Shown piece after piece: positions 50,615 through 60,239 of a DNA stretch of 64,000 nucleotides. The DNA lies in contig CAVUGU010000014.1 in NCBI GenBank assembly GCA_963741055.1, positions 124,001-188,000 of the forward strand. Direction: 5' to 3'. The notes under the pieces were generated by a model. It was not told the DNA's origin. It was given only the letters and a program-made list of their open reading frames with translations, and did no database searches. The stretch is from Bog-756 sp963741055 (GTDB lineage Bacteria > Actinomycetota > Acidimicrobiia > Acidimicrobiales > RAAP-2). The translations under genes were made by a program, and so were the position numbers. Positions within the stretch are counted from its first letter, which is position 1, and every line of letters starts with the position of its first letter.

Positions 50615-53600
50615 TTCCAGTCGATCGAGGTCTCGTTGATGAGCGGCGTGATCAGCAGGGGGTGCACCGGCGCACCCTGCGGGGTGGTGAGGAAGATGTC
50701 GGTCGTGCGGTACTTCCAGCCGATGAACGCGATCTGGGTCCCGTCGGGCGAGAAGACCGGGCGCCAGGTGGGCGAGTCCGCCGGGGCGGTCAGCACGGTC
50801 CGCCGACCCGTGGCGAGGTCGACCCGCACCAGGGACCAGCCGGTGAGAGGAAGTCCGCCGAGTCCTTCCACCTCTGCGGCGGTCGGATCGAGCGCCCCGT
50901 CGTGGTGGCTGAAGACGATCGAGGAGCCGTCTGGCGACCACGTCGGGTCCATGTCGTAGCCGTCGTCGTTCGAGATGTCGGTGACGTGGGTTCCGTCGAC
51001 GGCGTTCATCACGTAGACGTTCGTGTCCAGGCCGTCCGTCCAGGTGAAGGCGATCCGCGTACTGTCGGGCGACCACTTGGGAAGGGAATCGTCGACCTGC
51101 ATCGCACCGGCAGTGCCGTTGGTGAGGCTGAGGACGTCACCCGTGAGCAGATCGAGACGGAGAAGGAAGGACTCCCCAGTCAGGCTCGAGTGGTTGGTGA
51201 AGACGACGTAGCGCCCGTTGGGCGAGATGACCGGGTCGGTGTTCGAGCGGGCGTCGCCCGGGCGCTCGGCGTCGCGCCAGTCCTCGGTCCACGCTCTCGT
51301 CAGCTGCTCGATCGAGCCGTTCGGGCGGCGCAGGAACACCTGGCGATCGGGGGAGAGGCCGCTCGGCGGGTACGGAGAGGGCAGGAGTGGGTCGAGCTCG
51401 TCGAGGGTGAAGTGCACCTGTACGTGCTGGCCCGGCGGCGGGGGCGGTGCGTAGACCGGGTGGGTGGGATCGAACGGAACGCTGGCGACGAACGCCATGG
51501 CCGCGCGGTGCTCGCTCCAGCTCCCCTCGGTCGGCTGGAGGGTGGAGCTCGACCCGGCGCCGTCGGTGCCCATCATGTCGTCCGGCTCGTTCAGGATCTG
51601 CGAGGGCGCAGAGGACGTCGCGCCGTCGCTGATCAACAGTCGCGAGGTTGGCCGTTGCGATCCGATCAGATGGTCGGGCACCGCCGTACTCGGAGCCTGT
51701 CCGCCCGGTGCGCTCCAGTCGAACCATTTGATCTGGAGTCGGTGCGAGACGATGAGTGCCCGTGGGTCGCTGCCGTCCGCGTTCGCCGCGCAGATGCAGG
51801 TGGTCGTCGCGTCGAGCCGGCCGGTCCAGGCCACCGTCGAACCGTCGGGGCTCCAAACCGGCTTCCACCCCGAGGACTGTCCGGGAGTGCAGGTGACTCC
51901 CTGACCCGTGCAGGCCTGACCCTGGGTGAGGTTGACCACCGCGCCGGTCGTCTGGTCGCGGACCTTGACGAACCAACCCTGTGGATTGAGGGGCACGTCG
52001 TCGGGGTCCGCGGGATCGGGCACCGCGCCGGGTAGCAACGGATTCGGACCGTCGAAGGCCGAGTACGCCAGCCGGCCGCCATCCGGCGAGAACTCCGGGT
52101 CGGTGTTGAAGTTGCCGTCGTCGACCAGCATCTGGCGGTTGGAACCGTCGGCATCCATCTCTTCGATCTGCGTGCCCGGGAGGTTCGCCTCGGTGGCCGC
52201 CATCACGATCCGGCCGTCGGGCGTCCATTTCGGGTCGGCGTCCACCGCCCCGTCGGGTCGCGTGGTCTGGGAGAGGTTGGTGGCCTGCAGGGTCAGCAGG
52301 TCCAACTTGTAGATGGCGTAGAGCGGGTACTGCGGGTTCTGGGCGGTGAATATCACCGAACGTCCGTCGGTCGACACCTTCGGTTGCACCGCGTGGAACT
52401 TGTACGAAGTGAGGGGGCGCTTACCGGAGCCGTCCGGGTTCATCTCCCACAAGTTCTCGAACTTCGGGAACGGGTCGGCGCTGCTCACCGGGGGACCGCT
52501 GCGGACGGTGTAGATGATCTTGGTGCCGCCGAGCGCCCACTGTGGCCAGTTGAAGTAGACGTTGCCGCTCGACTCGGCGAGCACCTTCAACCCGGTGCCG
52601 TCGGCCCGCTCCTCGAAGATGCCGTTGTAGGGGACCACCCCCGGGGCCGAGTCGAGCCGAGCGGAGTAGACGACCATCATGTCCTCGGCGGGGACCGCGC
52701 CCGACGGCTGGGCGTGTGCCGACCCGGTCACCCCGACGACGGCGCCGGTACTCGCCAGCAGGATTGCCCCGCCGATCAGGGCGTTGCGCCGTATCCGTCT
52801 CGACTCGCTGGCGGGACGGAGGACGATGCCACGGCTGCGCCGGGCGTGCGCGTGTCGCGGCGTCGGGTGGACGTGTCGCGCCTTGGCGTGTGCACGTCGC
52901 GGTCTTGCGGTGCGCGACATCCCCGTTGCCGCCCCGACCTCGATCACGTGGTGAGCGCCCTGGCTGACCCGCGGGCGCGGATTCCTCGTTCCGTTGGTCC
53001 CCGGCCGGACGGCTCCGTTGGTCCCCGGCCGGACGGCTCCGTTGGTCCCCGGCCGAGCGGCCCCGCCCGTCGTGCCCCCGACCGAGTCCGGGTTGTGGGG
53101 CCAGACGAGGGCGGGATGGCGCCGGCGACGCACTCCTTCGAGTCCGGCCATCCGAGAGCAGGCGACCGCGAGCCCGGCCAGGATCCAGTACACGGCCAAG
53201 GGGACGTCCTCTCGCAGCGAGAAGGTGAGGAGCTCCTCGACCATCAGGAAGGCCATCGCCGTCGCGACGCCGAGCCCGAGTCCCCCGAAGAGACGATCGC
53301 GTGAGCGGGCGAGGCGGACCGCGACGTTGTACATGGCGATGCCGACGAAGAGGAATCCGGCCATCCCGATGATGCCCGTCTCGGCGAAGTAGAGCAGATA
53401 GAGAGACTGGACCGGGTTCTGGATGAAGATGACGCCCCTCTCTTCGTACGGTCCCATCGCGTCCTGGAAGTTGTTCAGCCCGACGCCGATCAGCGGATGG
53501 CTGTCGATCATCCGGCCCGCGACGTCGTCCAACTGGAGGCGCGACTGGATCTCCTCGTGGAAGTGGCCGGTACCGAAGTTCTGCTCGAACTGGTGTTGGA

Positions 53601-55155
53601 GCTCCGGGAAGAAGACGACCGCGGCGATCAGCGCGATCAGGGAGGCGCGACCGACCGTCCGCCACGAAAGGTGACCGTGGGCGATCCCCACCGCGACCGA
53701 ACCCAGTAGCGCGAGGACCAGACCGACCAGCGCCGCACGGGTGTGGGCCAGGTAGAGGCAGAAGAAGCACCCTCCGGCGAGCGCGAACCCCCCGACCTTG
53801 GTCAGGCTCCGTCGGAGGGTGAGGCTGAGGGCGAAGGCGACGAGGCCGATCGAGCCCATCACCGCGCCCATGAAGTCGGGATGGATGATCGTGCCGAACG
53901 GTCGTCCCAACTCGGAGGTGTCGGTGATCCGCAGGCTGAGTTTGGTCGGAACCCCGAGAAACGAAAGGCCGAGCACGCCCCCGGTCTTCCACTGGAGGAG
54001 GACCACGACGATCTCGACGAAGGCGAACACGGCGAACCCTGCGAGAACCGCCCACACCATCTCGCGGGTGCGCACGCGGACCGCGACGTAGACGAAGAGG
54101 AAGTACATCCACGCCATCCGCACCAGCTCGGAAACGGCGTGCCCGAAGAAGACGCCGCCAGCCAGCGTGCTCGGCAGCAGGAGCACCGCACCGACCAGGG
54201 GGACCCAGAGCACCCGCCGGCGTAGCGCGGCACGGACGTCGGCGACGAAGGAACCCTCGGCGATCCACAGGCCATAGAGCAAGAGGAGCACCGCGTCGAA
54301 CGAGGTCACGTAGACGGAAGGGGCGCCGCCGGCAATGGAGGCGTCGATCGAGCCGAACGACTTGTGCACGAGGAACGCCAGCGAGAACACGGCAGCGAAC
54401 ACGCCGAACAAGGACTTGTCGCGGGCCCGCGCCAGGCACCCGATGATCAGGATGCCCCCGGTCAGGGCGAGCAGCATCTTCGAGCCGGCCGATGCGGCGA
54501 AGAACGCCACCAGACCGCAAGCGAAGACGCAGACCGCCGCACCGACGACGCGACTGGTCGGGTGCGAACGCTTGCTCGGGGCCGGCCGGTACGGACCGCC
54601 GTACGGACCCACCGGGCTCTCTACCGAGTCCCGCTCACGCCCCCCGTTGGAAGGACCCGGGCCGACCGGTCGAGGAGTGAGCGCTCCGGCGCCGGCCGGC
54701 ATCGGCGGGGTGTCGAAGAGGAGTTGGACCAACGGCCAGAGGAGCCAGGTCCCGGCACCGGCGGCGACACCCGCGACCAACCCGTAGAGGCCCTTCTTTC
54801 CCATGGCGACGACGAGGGTGGCGAGCGTCGCCCCGGCCAGGACGGCGAGAGCGATGCCGAGGATGGTCCGTCCTCGCCCGAGGGGTCGTGCGCCGGTCGG
54901 CGTCGGATGCAGCCGTGCGACTGCGGCTGTGAGCGGTGGTCCGAGCAGATCGCGGATCGTCCACAACAGGACCCCGACGACGACGACGCCGAACGCCACA
55001 TAGAGGGCCTTGGTACCGAGCGGTGCGAGGAGCGGCGCGACGACCGCGGCAACGAGGAACACGAGCACCGCGGTGACCAATCGGCCGATGCGACCCGGAC
55101 CGCGCCCGGGCGGACCGCCGGCCTCCCCGGCCTCGGGGACCAGAGTGGTGGTCAT
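50611..55155 (-). CDS. O-antigen ligase/Wzy-type membrane polymerase fused to a PD40 beta-propeller
   Basis: 1514 residues in one open frame. Residues 25-680 hold about 14 membrane helices; the Wzy/ligase region includes FGTIIHPDFMGAVMGSIG, the HTRAALVGLVLALLG helix and the long external loop HPLIGVGLNNFQDAMGPYEERG. A linker with RPGTNGAV repeats and a basic His/Arg-rich stretch follows. At about 790-830 lies a signal-like helix (ALIGGAILLASTGAVVGVTGSAHA), then about 680 residues of PD40 blades: KWTPDGRIVMAAT, EFSPDGGRLAYSA, PVWSPDGSTVAWTG, PVISPNGRYVVFTNHSS, TWSPDGSSIVFSHH. The two halves would act as polymerase and surface receptor. A second start inside (GMSRTARP, near 52920) means two separate genes cannot be excluded. 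Confidence 0.8.
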   Translation of the reverse strand: MTTTLVPEAGEAGGPPGRGPGRIGRLVTAVLVFLVAAVVAPLLAPLGTKALYVAFGVVVVGVLLWTIRDLLGPPLTAAVARLHPTPTGARPLGRGRTILGIALAVLAGATLATLVVAMGKKGLYGLVAGVAAGAGTWLLWPLVQLLFDTPPMPAGAGALTPRPVGPGPSNGGRERDSVESPVGPYGGPYRPAPSKRSHPTSRVVGAAVCVFACGLVAFFAASAGSKMLLALTGGILIIGCLARARDKSLFGVFAAVFSLAFLVHKSFGSIDASIAGGAPSVYVTSFDAVLLLLYGLWIAEGSFVADVRAALRRRVLWVPLVGAVLLLPSTLAGGVFFGHAVSELVRMAWMYFLFVYVAVRVRTREMVWAVLAGFAVFAFVEIVVVLLQWKTGGVLGLSFLGVPTKLSLRITDTSELGRPFGTIIHPDFMGAVMGSIGLVAFALSLTLRRSLTKVGGFALAGGCFFCLYLAHTRAALVGLVLALLGSVAVGIAHGHLSWRTVGRASLIALIAAVVFFPELQHQFEQNFGTGHFHEEIQSRLQLDDVAGRMIDSHPLIGVGLNNFQDAMGPYEERGVIFIQNPVQSLYLLYFAETGIIGMAGFLFVGIAMYNVAVRLARSRDRLFGGLGLGVATAMAFLMVEELLTFSLREDVPLAVYWILAGLAVACSRMAGLEGVRRRRHPALVWPHNPDSVGGTTGGAARPGTNGAVRPGTNGAVRPGTNGTRNPRPRVSQGAHHVIEVGAATGMSRTARPRRAHAKARHVHPTPRHAHARRSRGIVLRPASESRRIRRNALIGGAILLASTGAVVGVTGSAHAQPSGAVPAEDMMVVYSARLDSAPGVVPYNGIFEERADGTGLKVLAESSGNVYFNWPQWALGGTKIIYTVRSGPPVSSADPFPKFENLWEMNPDGSGKRPLTSYKFHAVQPKVSTDGRSVIFTAQNPQYPLYAIYKLDLLTLQATNLSQTTRPDGAVDADPKWTPDGRIVMAATEANLPGTQIEEMDADGSNRQMLVDDGNFNTDPEFSPDGGRLAYSAFDGPNPLLPGAVPDPADPDDVPLNPQGWFVKVRDQTTGAVVNLTQGQACTGQGVTCTPGQSSGWKPVWSPDGSTVAWTGRLDATTTCICAANADGSDPRALIVSHRLQIKWFDWSAPGGQAPSTAVPDHLIGSQRPTSRLLISDGATSSAPSQILNEPDDMMGTDGAGSSSTLQPTEGSWSEHRAAMAFVASVPFDPTHPVYAPPPPPGQHVQVHFTLDELDPLLPSPYPPSGLSPDRQVFLRRPNGSIEQLTRAWTEDWRDAERPGDARSNTDPVISPNGRYVVFTNHSSLTGESFLLRLDLLTGDVLSLTNGTAGAMQVDDSLPKWSPDSTRIAFTWTDGLDTNVYVMNAVDGTHVTDISNDDGYDMDPTWSPDGSSIVFSHHDGALDPTAAEVEGLGGLPLTGWSLVRVDLATGRRTVLTAPADSPTWRPVFSPDGTQIAFIGWKYRTTDIFLTTPQGAPVHPLLITPLINETSIDWK
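52991..53062. repeat. 24-bp tandem repeat, three units, in the fusion linker
   Basis: The unit CCGTTGGTCCCCGGCCGGACGGCT is perfect in copies 52991-53014 and 53015-53038, and the third (53039-53062) has two changes near its end. The length is a multiple of three, so the frame is kept; it codes RPGTNGAV-type repeats on the minus strand in the linker between the polymerase and propeller halves. Confidence 0.9.
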
Positions 55156-56147
55156 GTGGCGGGGCCCGACACGATCGGCACCGGTACGGGATGACGAGCC
55201 GGCTGTTCACGAAAGCCCCGATCGGCGTGGTGCAAGAGCACTTTCCAGTAACACCAACCCGCCGCACGGTTGTGCCGACGAAGCCGCCCGAGCCGGCGTT
55301 CCACGGTCGGAACCGTGAAACGGTTGAAGATCAGCTTGCGGGCCAATCCTCGTGCAACGGCCCGCGGGCTGTTGGCGAAACTGAACACTCCGTAGTGCTC
55401 GAGCAGGTCCGGTTCGGGGACCAGCACCTCGAGGTCGCGCAGTCCGCGGCCGACCGAATACTGCAGCCGGCACGCGCTGGCCAGGTCGTGCGGGTGATAG
55501 TGCTCGCCCCACGCATCCGGCTGGTACACGATGGGATAGCCCGCCTTGCTCCATCGGAACCCCAGCTCGACATCCTCGTGGCCGATGTTGGCCCAGTCCT
55601 CGTGGAAGACCAGCTGTCGATCGGTCATCACGTTGCGCGGGAGCGAGAGGTTCATCGACCAGAAGTACCGGTAGGGCACTCTCCCACCGGGCCGGTCGGC
55701 GATCTCGTCGTAGGCGAACGGTCGGTACCACTGGACGAAGGGTGTCGGCGACATCTGGACGGACTGCTCCACGTGACCGACCACCGCTATCGGACCGTCG
55801 TGGGCCGCGTGGGTCGCGGCATGCGCCGAGAGCGCGTCTCGCCGGAGCCAGACGTCGTCGTTCATGAAGAGGACCAGCGCGCCGGTGGCCGCTGCCAGGC
55901 CGAGGTTTCGCTTGACCGCCGGCAGGCGCTCCGTGCTCGAGATCAGTCGTATCGAGACGGGCGCCCGACCCGCTTTGCGCTCGACCATCTCGGGCGTAGC
56001 GTCCGTCGAGTTGTCGCAGACCAGGATCTCGATCCGCTCGCCCGGGTAGTCCTGTCCGACGAGGCAGTCGAGTGTTCGCTCGACCACCTCGCAGCGGTTG
56101 TAGGTCGGGAGGATGACCGAGATGACCGGTCGCACCGGGTCGGTCAT
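55152..56147 (-). CDS. Family 2 glycosyltransferase
   Basis: 331 residues from ATG 56147. VISVILPTYNRCEVVERTLDCLVGQ, ILVCDNSTDATPE, GALVLFMNDDVWLRRDAL (DxD-like), RYFWSMNLSLPRNVM and GHEDVELGFRWSKAG (ED motif) are GT2-A landmarks. The C-terminus has a basic amphipathic segment (VERRLGRLRRHNRAAG). The start overlaps the flippase stop (ATGA) and its stop overlaps the polymerase start. Confidence 0.92.
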   Translation of the reverse strand: MTDPVRPVISVILPTYNRCEVVERTLDCLVGQDYPGERIEILVCDNSTDATPEMVERKAGRAPVSIRLISSTERLPAVKRNLGLAAATGALVLFMNDDVWLRRDALSAHAATHAAHDGPIAVVGHVEQSVQMSPTPFVQWYRPFAYDEIADRPGGRVPYRYFWSMNLSLPRNVMTDRQLVFHEDWANIGHEDVELGFRWSKAGYPIVYQPDAWGEHYHPHDLASACRLQYSVGRGLRDLEVLVPEPDLLEHYGVFSFANSPRAVARGLARKLIFNRFTVPTVERRLGRLRRHNRAAGWCYWKVLLHHADRGFREQPARHPVPVPIVSGPAT

Positions 56148-57712
56148 GGCTCCGCCCCGACGATGGAGTCGTGCAGCGTGGCGACGGTGACCAGTTCCAC
56201 GCGGACGCCGTCGAGCGTCGTGAAGACCGGCGCGTTCGCGGTCAGGTTCGCCCGGCCACCCCGAACCTCTGTCGCAAATCGCCTCCCGAGGAGACTCGAA
56301 GGGCGGAGCACCCCGAAGGCGGCCAGCCAGAAGGGATAGAGGACGGCGGCCGCCAGTATGAGAAGGGGCCAACGCGCGCCAACTCGGCCGAGACCCCACA
56401 GCGTGAGCCACAGCGCCACCGCTGCGGCGAAGATGCGGGCCATCGGGAGGACGTCGAGGTAGGCCGCAAAGTACCGTCGGACCGCGAGGGTCGAGCAGGT
56501 GAAGACGAAGGCGGCGGTGCACAGGGTCGCAAGGGCGGCGCCGATCATTCCGAAGGCGCTGATCAGTACCAGACAGCAGACGGTCGCGACCGCAAGGGCG
56601 GCGAGGTTGTACCAGAGCGTGACGGTCTGCTTGCCACCGCTGAGGAGTACGAACGCCTGCCAGGCGTTGAGCGTCATCACCACCAGGGTGACGGCCAACA
56701 GCTGCAGGGGCCGGGCTGCCGCCTGGTACGCCGGCCCGTAGACCCGGTCGACCAGCGGCACCGCGACCAGCGACAACACGACGGGAACCAGCACCATCAC
56801 CGTGACCAACACCTCGGCCCCCCGCCGGTAGAGGTGCACGAACCGGGTGTGGTCGCCGACGGCGTAGGCGGCCGCGACCAGTGGGAAGACGACGTTGATC
56901 ACCACCGCCGCGGCCAGAAAGGTGTACTCGACCGGCTGGTACGCAGATCCGTACAGCCCCAGGTCTCGCGGGTCGCGGAGCACCGCCAGCATCAGTGCGT
57001 CGAGCTTGAGGTAGCAGATGCTGATCAAGAGGGCGGGACCGAGCGGCAGTGCCTCCCTCATGAGGTACGGGATCCGGTGCACCGCCAGGCGGAACCGCAC
57101 CCCGTATCGCCGGCGTACCAGCAGAACCGCCGCAGCTGCCCCGAGCGCAGCGGCGATGCTCGGAGGGATGAACAGGCCCGCCAGGCTGGCGTGCGACTTC
57201 ACGAGCAGCACCAGCAGTGCGGTCTCGACGATCTCCATACCCACCTGGATGAAGGCTTCGTACTGCTGCTTGATCCGCACGTAGAGCGCGACGCTCGCCA
57301 CCATCACCCCGTTTCCGAGGTAGAGCATCGAGGCCACCAACCCGGCCAACCTGACCGTCGGCGACGCGCTGAGCCCGACGAGAACGATCTGGAGCAGGCC
57401 GATGCACGCCGCCGCCAGACAGATCCGCGCGAGGACGACGGTACCGAGCACTTCGTTCTCGGATGCCGGGTCGCGGGAGATCTCCCGGGTGGCCAGCTTG
57501 ACCAGACCGAAGTCGGCGACCAAGCCGACCAGCATGGACAGGGTCAGCACGAGGACGTACTCGCCGTATCCCGATGGCGGCAGATAGCGGATGATGATGA
57601 GCGTGGTCACCACGTTGAGTACGAGGTGCAGGGTCTTGGCCGACCCCTGGGTGACGCTGCTGATGGTGACGTCGCGGCGTACCTCGGGGGAGTCGCGGGT
57701 GAGATCGGTCAC
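56144..57712 (-). CDS. Polysaccharide flippase (Wzx-like)
   Basis: 522 residues with about 14 membrane helices. The amino end TISSVTQGSAKTLHLVLNVVTTLIIIRYLPPSGYGEYVLVLTLSMLVGLVADFGL is the polysaccharide-biosynthesis/MATE pattern, with GYGEY and DFGLVKLATREIS. It moves undecaprenyl-linked repeat units across the membrane. It overlaps its neighbours on both sides (TGA/ATG), so it is in the middle of the operon. Confidence 0.92.
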   Translation of the reverse strand: MTDLTRDSPEVRRDVTISSVTQGSAKTLHLVLNVVTTLIIIRYLPPSGYGEYVLVLTLSMLVGLVADFGLVKLATREISRDPASENEVLGTVVLARICLAAACIGLLQIVLVGLSASPTVRLAGLVASMLYLGNGVMVASVALYVRIKQQYEAFIQVGMEIVETALLVLLVKSHASLAGLFIPPSIAAALGAAAAVLLVRRRYGVRFRLAVHRIPYLMREALPLGPALLISICYLKLDALMLAVLRDPRDLGLYGSAYQPVEYTFLAAAVVINVVFPLVAAAYAVGDHTRFVHLYRRGAEVLVTVMVLVPVVLSLVAVPLVDRVYGPAYQAAARPLQLLAVTLVVMTLNAWQAFVLLSGGKQTVTLWYNLAALAVATVCCLVLISAFGMIGAALATLCTAAFVFTCSTLAVRRYFAAYLDVLPMARIFAAAVALWLTLWGLGRVGARWPLLILAAAVLYPFWLAAFGVLRPSSLLGRRFATEVRGGRANLTANAPVFTTLDGVRVELVTVATLHDSIVGAEP

Positions 57713-59244
57713 GGAAGGACGGGGTCCCTCTCGTGCCGGGGCGGCCCTTCCGAGAGGTCTTCGATCGACGGCGAGCGCTCGATACCCGTTCCGTTGTCCG
57801 CACCGTTCGATGCCCCGTTCGCTCCGTTGCTCGCACCGACCGCGGCGGGCACCGGCTGGGGTTGGGGGCGGGGGAAGAGCTCCTTCGTCGGTTCGGAGTG
57901 CACCGCGAGGTCGGTGTCCGGATCCTCACCTCCATCGGGGCCGATCTGTCGACGGCGCGCGGCCAGGTGCGTCAGGCCTCCGCCCGCCAACGCCCCGAGG
58001 AGCAATCCGATCAGCAGGTACAGGTAGCGCTTGGGCGAGCTCGGATACGTCGGCAGGTCCGCGCCGCCCAACCGGCTGAGCTCCACCGGGGAGATCTGCA
58101 CGTTGGCGTTGGCCTGCGCGACGGTGCTCGAAAGGGTCTGGATCGAGTTCTGGTCGGCGGTGACGTGCTCTTCGAGGTCGAGGAGCCCGGCTTGGGCGTG
58201 GGTCAGGGGAGCGGACGCGTTGGCCTGCTGCTGGCCCTGGAGAGAAGTGGTCTTGGCGGAGTCCGCGGCCAGGGCGGCCTGCGCCTGGCTCAGCTGTCCC
58301 TGCACGGTTTGGTAGACGGGGTTGGCCTGCACCGTGTTGTCGGCCGTCGTCGACCGACCGGTGGTGATGTTCTGCTGGGTCGACTCGGAGGGATCGGTCG
58401 ACGACAGGGTCGCCTGCAGCGAGGCCACCGTCTGCTTGTCCGCCTCGACGGTGGCGTTCGCGCCGATGACCTGCGAGCTGAGCGATCCGGAGTCCTGGAC
58501 GTTCTGGACGATCTGCTGGTCGAGCGAGGAGATGTTGTGGGCGAGCTCGTAATTGGCGACCGCTTCGTTGTCGGAGGCCAGCGCGCCGTCGGCCTGCTTC
58601 AGCTGCGCTGCGAGCGCATCGGCGTAGAACTGTGAGTCGTGCTCGAACCGCTCCCGGCTCACCGTGACCAGTGCATCGGCCGCCGCGTTGGCGATCTGTT
58701 GCGCCTGGAGCGCCGTTTGGCCGCTGGCATCCAGCTGGAGGATGAACGAATTGGCCTGGCCGGTCTGCGGCCCGCCTGCCGGAGCCACGTCGCCGGCGAC
58801 GATGCCCTTCTCGGTCGTCTGGATGGCCTTCTCACGGGGCGAAGGAGACCGGTAGAAGCCGGCGGTCACCCAACCGCGGAGATGCGCGTAGGCGCTCGCG
58901 GCCGCCGCTTCGAGTAGGTGGATGGGGCCGTGTGGTGGAGGTTTCGGGGCGTCGAGATGGAGTTGGTCGACGACCATCACCGCGACCTCGCGGCTCGAGG
59001 CCAGCCCGGCTTGGGTCTCGGAGAGCGTCTGCGCCAGCGCAGAGGTGTCGACCACTCCCGACTGACTGCTGAGTGGCTCCCCGGTGCTGTTGAGCGATGT
59101 CGTCGAGCCGGCGACGATGAGCATCCGGGTCGAAGACGTGTAGCTGGGCTTCTCGACGAACGAAGCCGCGAATGCGACAGCTGCAGTCAGCACCGCCAGC
59201 AACGGGATACGCCAGTAGCGTCGGATGAAGAGGCCGAAGGTCAC
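57709..59244 (-). CDS. Wzz/chain-length determinant-like protein
   Basis: 511 residues. RRYWRIPLLAVLTAAVAFAASFVEKPSYTSSTRMLIV is the N-terminal helix and the family start. Long coiled coils with many Gln and Ala (residues 180-380) form the periplasm-like extracytoplasmic stalk; a second helix (YLYLLIGLLLGALAGGGLTHLAA) follows the PxxP-type SSPKRYLYLL. The cytoplasmic tail is proline/glycine-rich and acidic without a kinase domain, so it may need a separate BY-kinase, not in the window. It would set polymer length together with the polymerase. Confidence 0.87.
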   Translation of the reverse strand: MTFGLFIRRYWRIPLLAVLTAAVAFAASFVEKPSYTSSTRMLIVAGSTTSLNSTGEPLSSQSGVVDTSALAQTLSETQAGLASSREVAVMVVDQLHLDAPKPPPHGPIHLLEAAAASAYAHLRGWVTAGFYRSPSPREKAIQTTEKGIVAGDVAPAGGPQTGQANSFILQLDASGQTALQAQQIANAAADALVTVSRERFEHDSQFYADALAAQLKQADGALASDNEAVANYELAHNISSLDQQIVQNVQDSGSLSSQVIGANATVEADKQTVASLQATLSSTDPSESTQQNITTGRSTTADNTVQANPVYQTVQGQLSQAQAALAADSAKTTSLQGQQQANASAPLTHAQAGLLDLEEHVTADQNSIQTLSSTVAQANANVQISPVELSRLGGADLPTYPSSPKRYLYLLIGLLLGALAGGGLTHLAARRRQIGPDGGEDPDTDLAVHSEPTKELFPRPQPQPVPAAVGASNGANGASNGADNGTGIERSPSIEDLSEGPPRHERDPVLP

Positions 59245-60239
59245 GGTGTCACTCGCTTTGGTCGAAGGATCGGGATCGGGATGGGTGTGTCGGGATCGGG
59301 GCCGGTTCTCGCCTTGGACCCCACGCTGCGGAGTTGCTCACGGACCAGGACGGCGAGGGCGCGTGTGGTGAGGGCCGTGGCGGCGAGCCACCGCAGGGGG
59401 TTCCAGGGTTGAGGCGCGTGGTGCTTGCGCCAGTAGAGGTACGCGCCGCGGTGGAAGTGGACGACGGCACGCGGGGGCCACCCGTGCCGCCGGGTTCCGC
59501 CTTCGTCGTGGACCACTCGGGCTGTCGGAACGCACCAGACGTCGAAGCCGGCGTCGCCGATGCGTCGGCACCAGTCCGCGTCCTCCCAGAAGAGGAAGAA
59601 CGACTCGTCGAGAGCCCCCGCGCCGGCGATGACCCGCGCCGGGACCATCATCGCCGCCCCCGACACCCAGTCCACCCGGTACGGCGCGCCGACGGCGCGG
59701 CCAGGAGGCGAGAGGAACCGTCGCGACCAGCGGTTCGCGGGGAACCACCGTGTGAGCGGCGACCGGCGTCCGAAGAGAGCGGCCGCGGGCGTCGGGAAGG
59801 ATCGCGCGGTTCGCTGATCGGTCCCGTCGGGGTTGAGCAGTCCGGGGGCCGCGACGCCTGCGTCGGGATGGAGGTCGAGCCAGTCCGCGAGATGCTCGAG
59901 GGCGTCCCGGTCGACGACGGTGTCGGGGTTGAGCAGCAGCACGTGGCGCCCGTTCGCCCGGCGGATCCCGACGTTGCTGGCCCGCGAGAATCCGGTGTTC
60001 GCGCCACGAGGGACGACGGACACCGGACCCTGGCACGAGCCGAGTGCCTCGACGGTGCCGTCGGTCGAACCGTTGTCGACGACGATGATCTCCACCGCGC
60101 GGGAGGCTCTGGCGTGCAAGAGGCTCTCGACGCACCTGAGCACCTGGCGCCGGCAGTGGTAGCTCACGATGACGACACTCACGTCGATCTCCTCAGAGGG
60201 AAGCTGCTCGCTCCGCTCGACGGAGTCGGCCGTCAACAC
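59241..60239 (-). CDS. Family 2 glycosyltransferase
   Basis: 332 residues from GTG 60239, which overlaps the stop of the sugar transferase. VSVVIVSYHCRRQVLRCVESLLHAR, IIVVDNGSTDGTVE, GRHVLLLNPDTVVDRDAL (DxD) and DESFFLFWEDADWCRRIGDAGFDVW (ED motif) are rhamnosyl/galactofuranosyl-type GT2 signatures. GTG is favoured over the long upstream frame because of the overlap. It probably adds the second sugar. Confidence 0.9.
   Translation of the reverse strand: MLTADSVERSEQLPSEEIDVSVVIVSYHCRRQVLRCVESLLHARASRAVEIIVVDNGSTDGTVEALGSCQGPVSVVPRGANTGFSRASNVGIRRANGRHVLLLNPDTVVDRDALEHLADWLDLHPDAGVAAPGLLNPDGTDQRTARSFPTPAAALFGRRSPLTRWFPANRWSRRFLSPPGRAVGAPYRVDWVSGAAMMVPARVIAGAGALDESFFLFWEDADWCRRIGDAGFDVWCVPTARVVHDEGGTRRHGWPPRAVVHFHRGAYLYWRKHHAPQPWNPLRWLAATALTTRALAVLVREQLRSVGSKARTGPDPDTPIPIPILRPKRVTP

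Noticed and set aside
57709..59244. BY-kinase assignment for the Wzz-like protein
   Set aside because: No Walker A/A'/B motifs follow the second membrane helix; only a low-complexity tail.
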